Counted from the stretch's first letter, positions 1 through 8,498 are shown. The stretch is DNA of 64,000 bases from Alistipes provencensis (GCF_900083545.1 NZ_LT559262.1:2451673-2515672), one strand, 5' to 3'. Notes: generated by a model from the letters alone, not told the origin. Translations and numbers: made by a program.

Positions 1-354
1 GGAAATCGTGTCGCCGATGAAGACCGATACGGCCCAGTAGTCGCCCTGCGAATCCACGAACCAGTATTTGCCGTCGTGGGTCGGGACGATCGTCATCACC
101 TCGCGCCGGGGATCGCCTCCCTCGGCCACGACGCCGCGGCGGATGTGATCCGTGACCTTGCGGATGTTCTCCATCATGGCCGGAACGTCGGGGAAGATGT
201 TCTTATTCTTCCGTTGGAGGATGTAGTCGGGGGCATCGCCTTCGGTGCGGACGATGAAGGTGTCGTTGATAAAACCCTCGCCCAGCGAGTCGATTGCCGT
301 GATAGCGCTTTCCAGCGCGAACTGGGACGCGATTTTCTGTAATTCTGCCTGCAT
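1..354 (-). CDS. Phosphotransferase family protein, NahK-like sugar kinase (3' part outside window)
   Basis: Reading on the minus strand from the ATG at 354 gives an open frame to the window edge (118 codons seen). The N-terminus (ASQFALESAITAID, then GEGFINDTFIVRT and YILQRKNKNIFPDV) has the glycine-loop/N-D-T-F pattern of the aminoglycoside-phosphotransferase/choline-kinase fold, as in N-acetylhexosamine 1-kinases. Such a cytoplasmic enzyme would phosphorylate a free sugar with ATP. The catalytic HGD loop lies outside the window, so substrate and completeness cannot be judged. A promoter at 390-420 supports the start. Its neighbours manA and a ROK hexokinase also handle sugar phosphates. 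Family call is moderately firm; the substrate is inference. Confidence 0.7.
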   Translation of the reverse strand, partial: MQAELQKIASQFALESAITAIDSLGEGFINDTFIVRTEGDAPDYILQRKNKNIFPDVPAMMENIRKVTDHIRRGVVAEGGDPRREVMTIVPTHDGKYWFVDSQGDYWAVSVFIGDTIS

Positions 355-389
355 AAGGTAGTTTGGATGTTAGGTTCTGGTTGCAACCC

Positions 390-420
390 CAAAGTTACTG
401 AAAAGAACGCAGACTTGCAA
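390..420 (-). promoter_or_regulatory. Bacteroidota-type promoter for the phosphotransferase gene
   Basis: On the minus strand TTG (418-420) is followed after exactly 20 bases by TAACTTTG (390-397), matching the -33/-7 consensus (TTTG/TTG, N19-21, TAnnTTTG). Transcription would begin about 30 bases before the ATG at 354. Pattern match only. Confidence 0.6.
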
Positions 421-432
421 CCCGCAGCCACG

Positions 433-466
433 AAAAAGCCTGCGCTTTCCGAAGAAAGGCAGGCTT
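433..466 (-). terminator. Intrinsic terminator after the ROK-manA operon
   Basis: On the minus strand GCCTGC and CTTTC pair with GAAAG and GCAGGC around a TTCG tetraloop, followed by five T. It lies 34 bases beyond the manA stop. Confidence 0.85.
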
Positions 467-499
467 GCGGGGTTGTGTTATTTGATCGTGCGGTCCGGA

Positions 500-1465
500 T
501 TATCCGATCCAGCTCGTCAGCAGCTTCATCGCACCGTCGGGCGTGAACGCGAGCGACCGGGCCGAAGCGGGGATCAGCACCGTTTCGCCCTGATGCACGG
601 GAACCGTCTCACCGCTGTCGTCGGCGATCGTGCCGCGGCCCTCGATGCAGATCGCCACGACGAACGAATCGAGGTCGGCGAGGTCGAGCGTCTCGGGAAC
701 GGTCAGGTCCAGCAGCGATGTGGTGAAATAGGGGCACGAGACCAGCTCCACGCGGCTGTTCTGCACGGCTTCGTAGTGTGTTCGGTAGTCGGGCAGCACG
801 GTGTAGTCGATGGCGTCCTTGGCCAGTTCGGTGTGCAGTTCGCGGGTGTTGCCGTTGGCGTCGCGGCGGTTGAAATCGTAGATGCGGTAGGTGAGGTCCG
901 AGGTCTGCTGGATCTCGGCGATGAACGACCCGGCGCCGATCGAGTGCACGCGGCCCGCAGGCAGGAAAAAGACGTCGCCCGGGTGTATTTCGTAGTCGGC
1001 GAGGATGTCGGTGATGGTGTTGTCGGCCACGCTGGCGGCGTATTCGGCGGGCGTCACCTGCTTCGAGAATCCCGAACGGAGGTGCGCTCCTTTGTCGGCG
1101 GCCACGACGTACCACATTTCGGTCTTGCCTTTGGACTGGTGGCGCTCCCAAGCCAGTTCGTCGTTGGGATGGACTTGGATCGAGAGGTCCTGCCGGGCGT
1201 CGATGAACTTGATGAGCAGCGGGAACTCCTCGCCGAAGCGTTCGAAGTTCTTCGCGCCCAGCAGTTGCGCCCCGTGGCGGGCGATCAGTTCGGGCAGCGT
1301 GGTCCCGGCTTCGGGGCCCTCGGCGACGACGGATTCGTTGCCTTTCACGCCCGAGAGCTCCCAGCTCTCGCCGACCTGCTGCTGCGAGGTCTCGATCTGT
1401 TTGTAAGGGGCTATCTTGTCGCCGCCCCAGAGCATCGATTTGAGAATCGGTTGAAACTTGTACAT
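500..1465 (-). CDS. manA: Mannose-6-phosphate isomerase, class I
   Basis: This 321-residue cytoplasmic protein should interconvert mannose 6-phosphate and fructose 6-phosphate using a zinc ion. Visible family motifs are QVHPND (97-102), TEMWYV with its metal-binding Glu (115-120), PAGRVHSIG with a metal-binding His near 174, and IQQTSDLTYRIYDF just after it. The length fits the short bacterial ManA form (about 320 residues), and the start MYKFQPILKS is typical. The start is 7 bases after the stop of the ROK kinase gene, so the two form an operon that ends at the hairpin at 433-466. A role linking mannose and fructose phosphates to glycolysis and GDP-mannose supply is established for the family. 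Confidence 0.93.
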   Translation of the reverse strand: MYKFQPILKSMLWGGDKIAPYKQIETSQQQVGESWELSGVKGNESVVAEGPEAGTTLPELIARHGAQLLGAKNFERFGEEFPLLIKFIDARQDLSIQVHPNDELAWERHQSKGKTEMWYVVAADKGAHLRSGFSKQVTPAEYAASVADNTITDILADYEIHPGDVFFLPAGRVHSIGAGSFIAEIQQTSDLTYRIYDFNRRDANGNTRELHTELAKDAIDYTVLPDYRTHYEAVQNSRVELVSCPYFTTSLLDLTVPETLDLADLDSFVVAICIEGRGTIADDSGETVPVHQGETVLIPASARSLAFTPDGAMKLLTSWIG

Positions 1466-1472
1466 AGCTGTT

Positions 1473-2579
1473 TTATGCGTTTTGTGCGTCCAACTGGCTC
1501 AGCGCGAAAGCATAGGCTCCGACCGAGATGGCCTGACTGGCGCCGAGTTTCGAAATCATAACGCCGATGCGTTTCTGCGGGTCGTAAGCCACATAGCGGT
1601 CCGTGCCGTAAACCTTCAGCGGCTGCATGCTGCCTTTGGCGAACTCTTGGAACTCTGCGTCGTCGTCCAGATCGTAGACCTTCATCTGCACGCGGTTCAG
1701 CTCCTCGCCCGAAAGGGTGTGCATCTTCGAGCGGAGCTCTTTCAGCAGGCTCGGCATGATCCATTTGCGGGCTGCCGTGATGCCGCCGCCGATGACGATC
1801 AGTCCGTCCACCAGCGTCACGGCCGTGGCCATGGCATCGCCGGCGATCTCGCCCATCTCGGCGAAAGCCCGACGGGCCGCTTCGACGTTGCCCGGGCGCT
1901 TGCCGTCGGCGATGTCGCAAATGTCCTTGGGCTCCAGCCCGTGGTCGGGATCGTTGGCCAGCTCGCCGTAGACGCGCTTCACGGCACGCACGGCCACGCC
2001 CTCCTCGACGATGATCTCCGGCATCTTCTTGTGCCGCAGGCAGAAGGTCTCGACGCACGAGTTGTCGCCGCGGTTGAGGCGGTTGTCGACCACGATGCCC
2101 ACGCCGAAGCCCGTGCCGAAGGTGTAACCCACGAGGTTCTTATAGCGTTTGGGGCTGTTCAGCGCCTCGAGTCGGGCGTTGACCTGCGGCAGAGCCCCGC
2201 CCAGCGCTTCGCCGTAGGCGAACAGGTCGCCGTCGTTGTTGATGAAGACCGGGATGCCGAACGTCGCCTCGAGGAACGGACCCAGCGCCACGCCGTCGCG
2301 GAACGACGGGAAGTTGGGGAGGTAGCCCCCGATGATGCCGTTGGGGTAGTCGGCCGGGCCGGGGAATGCGAACGAGATGGCCACGGGTTTCTCCGAAAGG
2401 CGGCTGATGACGGCCCGGAACCCTTCGACCATCGCCGCGAGGCACTTGTCGAGGTCCTCGGCGTGCGACGGGAGCGTGATCGGCTCCACGATGAATCTAT
2501 TGGCCTGCATGGCTCCGAACACGAGGTTCGTGCCGCCGGCGTCGAGGGTGATCACCACCCGGTTGTCATGGCTGTACAT
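1473..2579 (-). CDS. ROK-family hexokinase/glucokinase
   Basis: The 368-residue cytoplasmic protein starts at MYSHDN. An in-frame ATG at 2621 lies inside the promoter (2619-2650), so it is rejected. The ATP loop is VVITLDAGGTNLVFG near the N-terminus. It is followed by AISFAFPGPADYPNGIIGG, FINNDGDLFAYGEALGG with the catalytic Asp of ROK kinases, and YTFGTGFGVGIVVDN. The zinc motif CxCGxxGCxE is not present in canonical form: the region reads NSCVETFCLRHKK. Bacteroides ROK kinases are known broad hexokinases, so glucose, mannose or N-acetylglucosamine phosphorylation is plausible. manA follows after 7 bases, which fits hexose phosphorylation feeding the isomerase. Exact substrate is not readable from sequence. 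Confidence 0.85.
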   Translation of the reverse strand: MYSHDNRVVITLDAGGTNLVFGAMQANRFIVEPITLPSHAEDLDKCLAAMVEGFRAVISRLSEKPVAISFAFPGPADYPNGIIGGYLPNFPSFRDGVALGPFLEATFGIPVFINNDGDLFAYGEALGGALPQVNARLEALNSPKRYKNLVGYTFGTGFGVGIVVDNRLNRGDNSCVETFCLRHKKMPEIIVEEGVAVRAVKRVYGELANDPDHGLEPKDICDIADGKRPGNVEAARRAFAEMGEIAGDAMATAVTLVDGLIVIGGGITAARKWIMPSLLKELRSKMHTLSGEELNRVQMKVYDLDDDAEFQEFAKGSMQPLKVYGTDRYVAYDPQKRIGVMISKLGASQAISVGAYAFALSQLDAQNA

Positions 2580-2618
2580 ATAGCGTAGTTTGGTTTGGAT
2601 TGTCGATATTCCGGTTGG

Positions 2619-2650
2619 CAAAGATACGAATAAGCGAGAGCAATGTCAAA
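2619..2650 (-). promoter_or_regulatory. Promoter of the ROK-manA operon
   Basis: On the minus strand TTTG (2647-2650), 20 bases, then TATCTTTG (2619-2626) match the Bacteroidota promoter consensus. Initiation would fall near 2612, which places the real ATG at 2579. Confidence 0.75.
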
Positions 2651-2736
2651 TTTATTTGAACATTGCCGAGCGGGAGTATCTAAGGCGAAGCCAAATATAG
2701 GAAAAGTTGAGCGCAATGCCAACTGTTTGTGCAACG

Positions 2737-2768
2737 AAAAGGCCGGCGGTTGATTCCGTCGGCCTTTT
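2737..2768 (-). terminator. Terminator of the ilv operon
   Basis: AAAAGGCCG...ACGG pairs with CCG...CCGGCCTTTT on the minus strand, with one mismatch, 16 bases after the ilvC stop. The A-rich 5' arm gives a U-tract in either direction, but only the minus strand has an upstream gene here. Confidence 0.85.
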
Positions 2769-2784
2769 CGGTTGTTCTCCTGTA

Positions 2785-3831
2785 TTAATTGTTCTCGGGG
2801 CGGAGCTTGCGCACGACGGCGCCGGTCTGCCACATCTCGCTTTCGCGCAGTTCGCGCAGTTCGTCGTTGAGCTTCTCGCGGTAGTCGGGCTTGCTGTTCA
2901 GATCGATCGAACGCTGGGCCTCGTTGCCGGCGGCCACCTCCTTGTAAAGCTCCTCGAAGACGGGTTTCGTGGCGTCGCGGAACTTCTTCCACCAGTCCAG
3001 CGCACCGCGCTGGGCCGTGGTCGAGCAGTTGGCGTACATCCAGTCCATGCCGTTCTCGGCCACGAGCGGCATGAGCGATTGCGTGAGCTCCTCGACGGTC
3101 TCGTTGAAGGCCTCCGAAGGGGTGTGGCCGTTGGCGCGCAGCGTGTCGTACTGGGCGGCGAAGATGCCCTGAATGGCGCCCATCAGCGTGCCGCGCTCAC
3201 CCGTGAGGTCGGAGTAGACCTCGCGCTTGAAGTCGGTCTCGAAGAGGTAGCCCGAGCCGACGCCGATGCCCAGCGCCACGACGCGCTCGAAGGCACGGCC
3301 CGTAGCGTCTTGGAACACCGCATAGCTCGAGTTGAGGCCGCGGCCTTGGAGGAACATCCGGCGCAGCGACGTGCCCGAACCTTTCGGGGCGATCAGGATC
3401 ACATCGACGTCGGCCGGGGGCACGATGCCCGTGCGCTCCTTGTAGGTGATGCCGAAGCCGTGGGAGAAATAGAGCGCCTTGCCGGGGGTGAGGTGCTTTT
3501 TGATGGTGGGCCATACGGCGATCTGTCCGGCGTCGGACAGCAGGTACTGGATGATCGTGGCGCGCTCGGCGGCCTCTTCGATGCCGAAGAGCGTCTTGCC
3601 CGGCACCCAGCCGTCGGCGACGGCCTTGTCCCAGCTCTTGGAGCCTTCGCGCTGGCCGACGATGACGTTGAAGCCGTTGTCGCGGAGGTTCAGCGACTGG
3701 CCGGGGCCCTGCACGCCGTAGCCGATGATGGCGATGGTCTCGTCTTTGAGTACTTCGAGGGCTTTTTTCAGGGGGAACTCCTCGCGGGTTACGACGCTCT
3801 CTTCGACGCCGCCGAAATTGATCTGTGCCAT
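2785..3831 (-). CDS. ilvC: Ketol-acid reductoisomerase
   Basis: This 348-residue enzyme performs the second step of isoleucine and valine synthesis: NADPH- and Mg-dependent conversion of acetolactate or acetohydroxybutyrate to the dihydroxy acid. The Rossmann loop AIIGYGVQGPGQSLNLRDNG begins near residue 34 and is followed by VIVGQREGSKSWDKA. The middle SHGFGITYKERTGIVPP and DVILIAPKGSGTSLRRMF are family hallmarks. The C-terminal knotted helical domain is present with YSDLTGERGTLMGAIQGIFAAQYD. It is the last gene of ilvD-ilvB-ilvN-ilvC, 37 bases after ilvN, and is followed by a terminator. Confidence 0.96.
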   Translation of the reverse strand: MAQINFGGVEESVVTREEFPLKKALEVLKDETIAIIGYGVQGPGQSLNLRDNGFNVIVGQREGSKSWDKAVADGWVPGKTLFGIEEAAERATIIQYLLSDAGQIAVWPTIKKHLTPGKALYFSHGFGITYKERTGIVPPADVDVILIAPKGSGTSLRRMFLQGRGLNSSYAVFQDATGRAFERVVALGIGVGSGYLFETDFKREVYSDLTGERGTLMGAIQGIFAAQYDTLRANGHTPSEAFNETVEELTQSLMPLVAENGMDWMYANCSTTAQRGALDWWKKFRDATKPVFEELYKEVAAGNEAQRSIDLNSKPDYREKLNDELRELRESEMWQTGAVVRKLRPENN

Positions 3832-3868
3832 GTTTTTCGTGATTTAAAGTTGTTGTATGTTCTGAAAA

Positions 3869-4393
3869 TTATTCTGCGTTTCTCATGCGGTCCAGCTCTT
3901 CGAGGTACTCGTTCAGCAGCTCGCGCCGCGACTTGATGATGGCCACCGTGCCGCTGCGCACGAACTGCTGGACGCCGTAGGGCTGCAACAGGCGGAACAA
4001 CGCCTGCGTGTCGGCCTTGTGCCCGGTCTTCTCGACGACGATGTAGTCCTCGTCGATCTCCAGAATGCGGACGTTGTGTTTGCGCACGAGCTGTTCGACG
4101 CCCCGGCTGCGAGTGACTTTGTAGAGGGCGATCTCCTGCTGCACTACCTCCTCGGGGGTGTAGACGAAGGTCTTCAGCACGTCGATCTTCTTCTCGACCT
4201 GCCGCACGAGCTTGTCGATCTGGTTGGGGTCGGTGCGGACGACGATCGTGAACTTGTGGATGCCCGGAAGTGCCGACTCGGAGGTCGTGAGGCTCTCGAT
4301 GTTGACGTCGCGGCAGGTGAAGACCGTGGTGATCTGGCTCAGCAGGCCCACCTTGTTCTCCGAAAATACGGTGATGATGTACTCTTGTTCCAT
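3869..4393 (-). CDS. ilvN: Acetolactate synthase regulatory (small) subunit
   Basis: The 174-residue protein starts with an ACT domain (about residues 3-78: YIITVFSENKVGLLSQITTVFTCRDV, then IESLTTSESALPGIHKFTIVV). A second ALS-small-subunit-type domain follows (FRLLQPYGVQQFVRSGTVAI near the C-terminus). This is the usual architecture and length of IlvN/IlvH. It binds valine and sets the activity and feedback inhibition of the catalytic subunit. It begins 13 bases after ilvB, which encodes its partner. Confidence 0.95.
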   Translation of the reverse strand: MEQEYIITVFSENKVGLLSQITTVFTCRDVNIESLTTSESALPGIHKFTIVVRTDPNQIDKLVRQVEKKIDVLKTFVYTPEEVVQQEIALYKVTRSRGVEQLVRKHNVRILEIDEDYIVVEKTGHKADTQALFRLLQPYGVQQFVRSGTVAIIKSRRELLNEYLEELDRMRNAE

Positions 4394-4406
4394 ACGCTGT
4401 TTCGTT

Positions 4407-6143
4407 TTACTCGAACCGGATCTCCGCCACGGGGGCGCCGGCCGGGACCATCGGGAAAATGTTCTCTTCGCCCTCGACCCGCACCTCCAGCAGGAAGGCG
4501 CCCTCGGAGGCTTTCATCGCGGCGACGGCCTCGGCGAGCTCCTCGCGGCGTTCGACGAGGCGGTAGCTGATGTCGTTGCCGCGGGCGATGAGCCCGAAAT
4601 CGGGGTTCGTCATCTCGGTGAAGGAGTAGCGGCGGTCGTAGAAAAGCTCCTGCCACTGCCGCACCATGCCGAGGAACGAGTTGTTCAGCAGGACGATCTT
4701 CACCGCGATGCGCGACTGGAAGATGGTCCCCAGCTCCTGAATGGTCATCTGCAGGCCGCCGTCGCCGGCGAAGAGCACCACCTCGCGGTCGGGAGCGCCC
4801 AGCTTGGCGCCGATGGCCGCCGGAAGCCCGAAACCCATCGTCCCGAGGCCGCCCGAGGTGATCATGCTGCGGCCGCGGCGGAATCCGAAATAACGCGCGG
4901 CGTTCATCTGCTGCTGGCCCACGTCGGTCACCAGCACGGCGTCGTTGTCGTAGGCCCGGGCCACGGCGTCGACCGCCTCGCCCATGCGGATGCGTCCCTC
5001 GCCGGGATGCACCGCCTTGCGGACGACGGCCTCGTATTCGATCCTGTCGCACTCCCGGAACTCCCCGATCCATGCGCTGTGGTCGCCCCGGCGGATGCGT
5101 TCGGTGAGCATCGGCAGCGCCTGCTTCGCGTCGCCCACGACGGGTACGTCGGCCGGAATGATCTTGCCGATCTCGGCGGGGTCGATCTCCAGATGGATCA
5201 CCTTGGCATTCTCGCCGAAGTGGGCCGGGCATCCCGTCACGCGGTCATCGAAGCGCATGCCGACAGCCACGATCAGATCGCACTCCCGGTTCTTGATATT
5301 GGGCCCGTAGTTGCCGTGCATGCCCAGCATGCCCACATACTGCGGATAGTCGGACGGCAGGGCCGAGAGCCCCAGCAGCGTCGAGGCCGCGGGCATGCCG
5401 CTCTTTTCGAGGAAGGCCCGCAGCTCGGCTTCGGCGTTGCCCAGCGTCACGCCGTGGCCCACCATCACCAGCGGGCGGCGGGCGGCGTCGATCAGCCGGG
5501 CCGCCTCGGCGATGCGCTCCGCATCGGGTGCGGGCGAGGGAACGTAACTGCGGATGGAGGTGATCTTTTCGTAACGGAAGGGGGCGGTGCCGCACTGGGC
5601 GTCCTTGGTGATGTCCACCACGACGGGGCCCGGACGGCCCGTGCGGGCGATGTAGAAGGCTTTGGCGATGGCCGCGGGGATGTCTTCGGTACGCTTGACC
5701 TGACAGTTCCACTTGGTCACGGCCTGCGTGATACCGACGAAATTGGTCTCCTGAAAGGCGTCGGTGCCCAGCAGCGAGGAGCCGACCTGCCCGGTGACGA
5801 GCACCAGCGGCGTGGAGTCCATCAGCGCGTCGGCCAATCCCGTGACGGTGTTCGTGGCGCCGGGGCCCGAGGTCACGAGGCAGACACCGACCTGTCCGCT
5901 GACGCGGGCATAGCCCTGTGCGGCGTGTACGGCGCCCTGCTCGTGGCGGACGAGGATGTGGCGCAGGCGGTCGCGGTAGTCGTAAAGGGCGTCGTAGACG
6001 GGGATGATGGCGCCTCCGGGGTAGCCGAAAAGGGTGGTGACGCCTTCGTGGAGGAAGGACTCGATCAGGGCCTTCGATCCCGTGATCACGGGGTCGGAGG
6101 CCGGTCGTCGGTCTTCGGGACGGGACGGTTGAGAGGTATTCAT
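4407..6143 (-). CDS. ilvB: Acetolactate synthase large (catalytic) subunit
   Basis: At 578 residues this has the standard three-domain thiamine-diphosphate enzyme layout. The N-terminal PYR domain carries LFGYPGGAIIPVYDAL and RHEQGAVHAAQGYAR; the latter Glu (about 68) activates the cofactor. The middle domain contains PLVMVGHGV and MLGMHGNYGPNIKNRECDLIVAVG. The C-terminal domain has GLGTMGFGLPAAIGAK and the cofactor motif beginning GDGGLQMTIQELGT and ending LLNNSFLGM. It condenses pyruvate with pyruvate or 2-oxobutyrate. It lies between ilvD (14-base gap) and its regulatory subunit gene ilvN. Confidence 0.95.
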   Translation of the reverse strand: MNTSQPSRPEDRRPASDPVITGSKALIESFLHEGVTTLFGYPGGAIIPVYDALYDYRDRLRHILVRHEQGAVHAAQGYARVSGQVGVCLVTSGPGATNTVTGLADALMDSTPLVLVTGQVGSSLLGTDAFQETNFVGITQAVTKWNCQVKRTEDIPAAIAKAFYIARTGRPGPVVVDITKDAQCGTAPFRYEKITSIRSYVPSPAPDAERIAEAARLIDAARRPLVMVGHGVTLGNAEAELRAFLEKSGMPAASTLLGLSALPSDYPQYVGMLGMHGNYGPNIKNRECDLIVAVGMRFDDRVTGCPAHFGENAKVIHLEIDPAEIGKIIPADVPVVGDAKQALPMLTERIRRGDHSAWIGEFRECDRIEYEAVVRKAVHPGEGRIRMGEAVDAVARAYDNDAVLVTDVGQQQMNAARYFGFRRGRSMITSGGLGTMGFGLPAAIGAKLGAPDREVVLFAGDGGLQMTIQELGTIFQSRIAVKIVLLNNSFLGMVRQWQELFYDRRYSFTEMTNPDFGLIARGNDISYRLVERREELAEAVAAMKASEGAFLLEVRVEGEENIFPMVPAGAPVAEIRFE

Positions 6144-6157
6144 AGCGGGTCCGGTTT

Positions 6158-7984
6158 TTATTCTTCGTTATCGTCGATGATGCGCACGGCGCCTTTGTCT
6201 GCCGAACTTACGAGCCGCGCATAGGCCCGCAGCGACGTCGGAATCCGGCGGTTGCGGTTTGCCGGACGGAACTGTCCCTGCGCGGCCATGCGGGCGGCTA
6301 TTTCGGTGTCGTCGACCACAAGGCGGATCGAGCGGCGGGGGGTGTCGATCTCGATCTCATCGCCCGTGCGGGTGACGGCGGTCTCCCCGCCCGAGGCGGC
6401 CTCCGGCGAGACATGGCCGATCGAGAGCCCCGAGGTGCCGCCCGAGAAGCGGCCGTCGGTGATCAGTGCGCAGGCTTTGTCGAGTTTCTTCGATTTGAGG
6501 TACGACGTGGGATAGAGCATCTCCTGCATGCCCGGGCCGCCCTTGGGGCCTTCGTAGCGGATGACGACCGCTTCGCCCGGCTGCACCTCGTCGGCGAGAA
6601 TGCCGTTCATGGCCTGCTCCTGCGATTCGTAGACCCGGGCCGGGCCGCGGAAGACGAAGAGTTTTTCGTCGACTCCGGCGGTCTTGACGACACAGCCCGA
6701 GCGGGCGATGTTGCCCGTCAGTACAGCCAGTCCCCCGTCGCGGAAATAGGCGTGCTCCGCGTCGCGGATGCAGCCTGCCGTGCGGTCGGTGTCGAGTTCG
6801 TCGTAATAGGAGTGCTGGGCGCCGAGTTCGCGGCTGTAATGGCCTGCCGGGGCGCTCAGCGCACGGCGGCGGGCCGTGTCGTCGGCCGTGGGGCTGAGGA
6901 TGTCGCAGGCGGCGACGGCTTCGCCCAGCGTGCGTCCGTCGACGCGGGGAACCGACGTGTCGAGCAGTCCCGCGCGGCCGAGTTCGCCGAGGATGGCGAA
7001 GATGCCGCCGGCGCGGTTGACATCCTCGATATGGTAGTGGGAGTTGGGTGCGACCTTGCAGAGTACGGGAACCTGCCGCGAAAGGCGGTCGATGTCCTGC
7101 ATCGTGAAATCAACGCCCGCTTCGTGCGCCACGGCCAGCAGGTGCAGGACCGTGTTGGTCGAGCCGCCCATGGCGATGTCGAGCGACATGGCGTTTTCGA
7201 AGGCGGTCTTGGTGGCGATCGAGCGCGGCAGGACCGAATCGTCGCCCATGAAATAGTAGCGTTCGGCGTTGCGGACGATGAGCGCCGCGGCATCCTCGAA
7301 CAGCCGGCGGCGGTTGGCGTGCGTGGCGACGATCGTGCCGTTGCCCGGGAGCGAGAGGCCCAGCGCCTCGGTGAGGCAGTTCATCGAGTTGGCCGTGAAC
7401 ATTCCCGAACACGATCCGCAGCCGGGACAGGCGCAGCGCTCGATCTGGGCGATCTCCTCGTCGCTGTACGTTTCGTCGGCGCCCATGACCATGGCGTCGA
7501 TCAGGTCGACGCCGCGGCCCCGGAACTTCCCGGCCTCCATCGGGCCGCCCGAGACGAAAACCGTCGGGATGTTGAGCCGCATGGCGGCCATCAGCATTCC
7601 GGGGGTGATCTTGTCGCAGTTGGAGATGCAGACCAGCGCGTCGACCTTGTGGGCCGAGGCCATGTATTCGACGCTGTCGGCGATGATTTCGCGCGAGGGC
7701 AGCGAGTAGAGCATGCCGTCGTGGCCCATGGCGATGCCGTCGTCGACGGCGATGGTGTTGAACTCCGCGGCGAAGCACCCGAGGGCTTCGATCCGCTGTT
7801 TGACGTATTGCCCGATTTCGTGCAGGTGCACATGGCCCGGCACGAGCTGGGTGAACGAATTGGCGATGCCGATGATCGGGCGGCCGAACTGTTCTTCGCG
7901 CATGCCGTTCGCCCGCCAGAGGCTCCGGGCTCCCGCCATCCGGCGGCCCGTCGTGGTGACGGCGCTTCTGAGTGTGTGTTTCAT
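6158..7984 (-). CDS. ilvD: Dihydroxy-acid dehydratase
   Basis: This 608-residue iron-sulfur enzyme dehydrates dihydroxy acids to the keto acids that become valine and isoleucine. Cluster cysteines are in [18 protein letters not shown] and [29 protein letters not shown] follows the second. The N-terminus [23 protein letters not shown] and the C-terminal [23 protein letters not shown] are characteristic of IlvD. It is the first structural gene of the operon, placed behind a leader peptide and attenuator (8026-8156). Expression is therefore probably set by charged isoleucine, valine and leucine tRNA levels. Confidence 0.96.
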   Translation of the reverse strand: MKHTLRSAVTTTGRRMAGARSLWRANGMREEQFGRPIIGIANSFTQLVPGHVHLHEIGQYVKQRIEALGCFAAEFNTIAVDDGIAMGHDGMLYSLPSREIIADSVEYMASAHKVDALVCISNCDKITPGMLMAAMRLNIPTVFVSGGPMEAGKFRGRGVDLIDAMVMGADETYSDEEIAQIERCACPGCGSCSGMFTANSMNCLTEALGLSLPGNGTIVATHANRRRLFEDAAALIVRNAERYYFMGDDSVLPRSIATKTAFENAMSLDIAMGGSTNTVLHLLAVAHEAGVDFTMQDIDRLSRQVPVLCKVAPNSHYHIEDVNRAGGIFAILGELGRAGLLDTSVPRVDGRTLGEAVAACDILSPTADDTARRRALSAPAGHYSRELGAQHSYYDELDTDRTAGCIRDAEHAYFRDGGLAVLTGNIARSGCVVKTAGVDEKLFVFRGPARVYESQEQAMNGILADEVQPGEAVVIRYEGPKGGPGMQEMLYPTSYLKSKKLDKACALITDGRFSGGTSGLSIGHVSPEAASGGETAVTRTGDEIEIDTPRRSIRLVVDDTEIAARMAAQGQFRPANRNRRIPTSLRAYARLVSSADKGAVRIIDDNEE

Positions 7985-8025
7985 CTTTCCGTTACGGTTT
8001 CAGTCTGCGTTCCGGCTTGTGCCGG

Positions 8026-8060
8026 AAACAAAAAGGCCTTTCCCCCGGCGGGAGAAAGGC
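8026..8060 (-). terminator. Attenuator terminator of the ilv operon
   Basis: On the minus strand an 11-bp stem (GCCTTTCTCCC against GGGGGAAAGGC, one T.G pair, 3-base loop, 8036-8060) is followed by CCTTTTTGTTT. It sits between the leader peptide and ilvD, 41 bases before the ilvD ATG, so termination here would prevent expression of the whole operon. Confidence 0.88.
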
Positions 8061-8099
8061 TTTATCTTTTCATCGATCATGCACGCCACCTTTCTCCCG
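8049..8099 (-). promoter_or_regulatory. Antiterminator pairing of the ilv attenuator
   Basis: CGGGAGAAAGG (8089-8099), beginning the base after the leader stop codon, is perfectly complementary over 11 bases to CCTTTCTCCCG (8049-8059), the 5' arm of the terminator. The two structures are mutually exclusive. A ribosome stalled on the leader's Ile/Val/Leu codons leaves the first arm free and permits read-through; a ribosome at the stop codon covers it and permits termination. Confidence 0.85.
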
Positions 8100-8156
8100 T
8101 TATCTTCTAAGGACGACGAGGTGCAGGGTAATGACGATAATGATCGAATGAAGCAT
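8100..8156 (-). CDS. ilv operon leader peptide (18 residues)
   Basis: Translation from the ATG at 8156 gives MLHSIIIVITLHLVVLRR and a TAA at 8100-8102. Eleven of 18 residues are Ile, Val or Leu (four Ile, three Val, four Leu), the three end products controlled by this pathway. It starts 28 bases after the -7 element of a good promoter and ends directly against the antiterminator arm. Composition, placement and the two competing hairpins together make a classical transcription-attenuation leader, comparable in logic to enterobacterial ilvL though not alignable with it. No Shine-Dalgarno is seen, as usual in this phylum. The peptide itself is not expected to have another function. Confidence 0.88.
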   Translation of the reverse strand: MLHSIIIVITLHLVVLRR

Positions 8157-8184
8157 GGTCTGTTTTTTCGTATTCGTTACAGGA

Positions 8185-8216
8185 CAAATATATGGATATT
8201 AAATTTTTTGAACAAA
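8185..8216 (-). promoter_or_regulatory. Promoter of the ilv leader and operon
   Basis: Minus strand: TTTG (8213-8216), 20 bases, TATATTTG (8185-8192), an exact match to the Bacteroidota consensus. Transcription would start just upstream of the leader peptide ATG at 8156. Confidence 0.8.
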
Positions 8217-8498
8217 TAATTTTCTAAAAATATTTAATATTATAACAGTCCGAAAGCAGATTTTCGGATCAGGTTCGCATCTGTTCGTGTTACGGGTGGT
8301 TTGCTTACGATCTGATACCCGATTTTTGGCCCCGAAATGCAGATTCGGGCCGTTTTTTGCCGGACGGGGCTTCCGAAGGCCCGTCGGGACTTTCATTTTT
8401 GATCTGCGAGAACTGTTTTGCGCCTTTTTGTGCCACTCCTATATATATAAAAAGCCCTTTAGGATTTTTCGGGACGGTATTACGAATTGTTACCCGGA
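8217..8498. other. Divergent spacer between ilv and thr operons
   Basis: About 280 bases without a credible gene. On the plus strand it holds a GGCCCCGAA/TTCGGGCC hairpin with one bulged base followed by six T (8328-8358). Directly after is a second, imperfect hairpin (CCGGACGGG/CCCGTCGGG, 8360-8388) followed by a T-rich stretch. The open frames here are not protein-like. What these hairpins serve is unclear, since no plus-strand gene precedes them. Confidence 0.6.
8328..8358 (+). terminator. Terminator-like hairpin with T6 tract
   Basis: GGCCCCGAA (8328-8336) pairs with TTCGGGCC (8344-8351) apart from one bulged C, and T6 follows at 8353-8358. It may insulate the thr promoter from upstream transcription or end a short RNA; no gene can be assigned to it. 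Confidence 0.5.

Noticed and set aside
4212..6224. 670-residue plus-strand open frame opposite ilvN-ilvB
   Set aside because: Antisense shadow of conserved genes; composition (His, Asp, Val, Gly rich) is typical of such shadows.
6413..8110. 565-residue plus-strand open frame opposite ilvD
   Set aside because: Shadow frame; its end even runs through the ilv attenuator.
8337..8402. 21-residue open frame in the ilv/thr spacer, considered as another leader peptide
   Set aside because: No biased amino acid content, and it overlaps a terminator-like hairpin.
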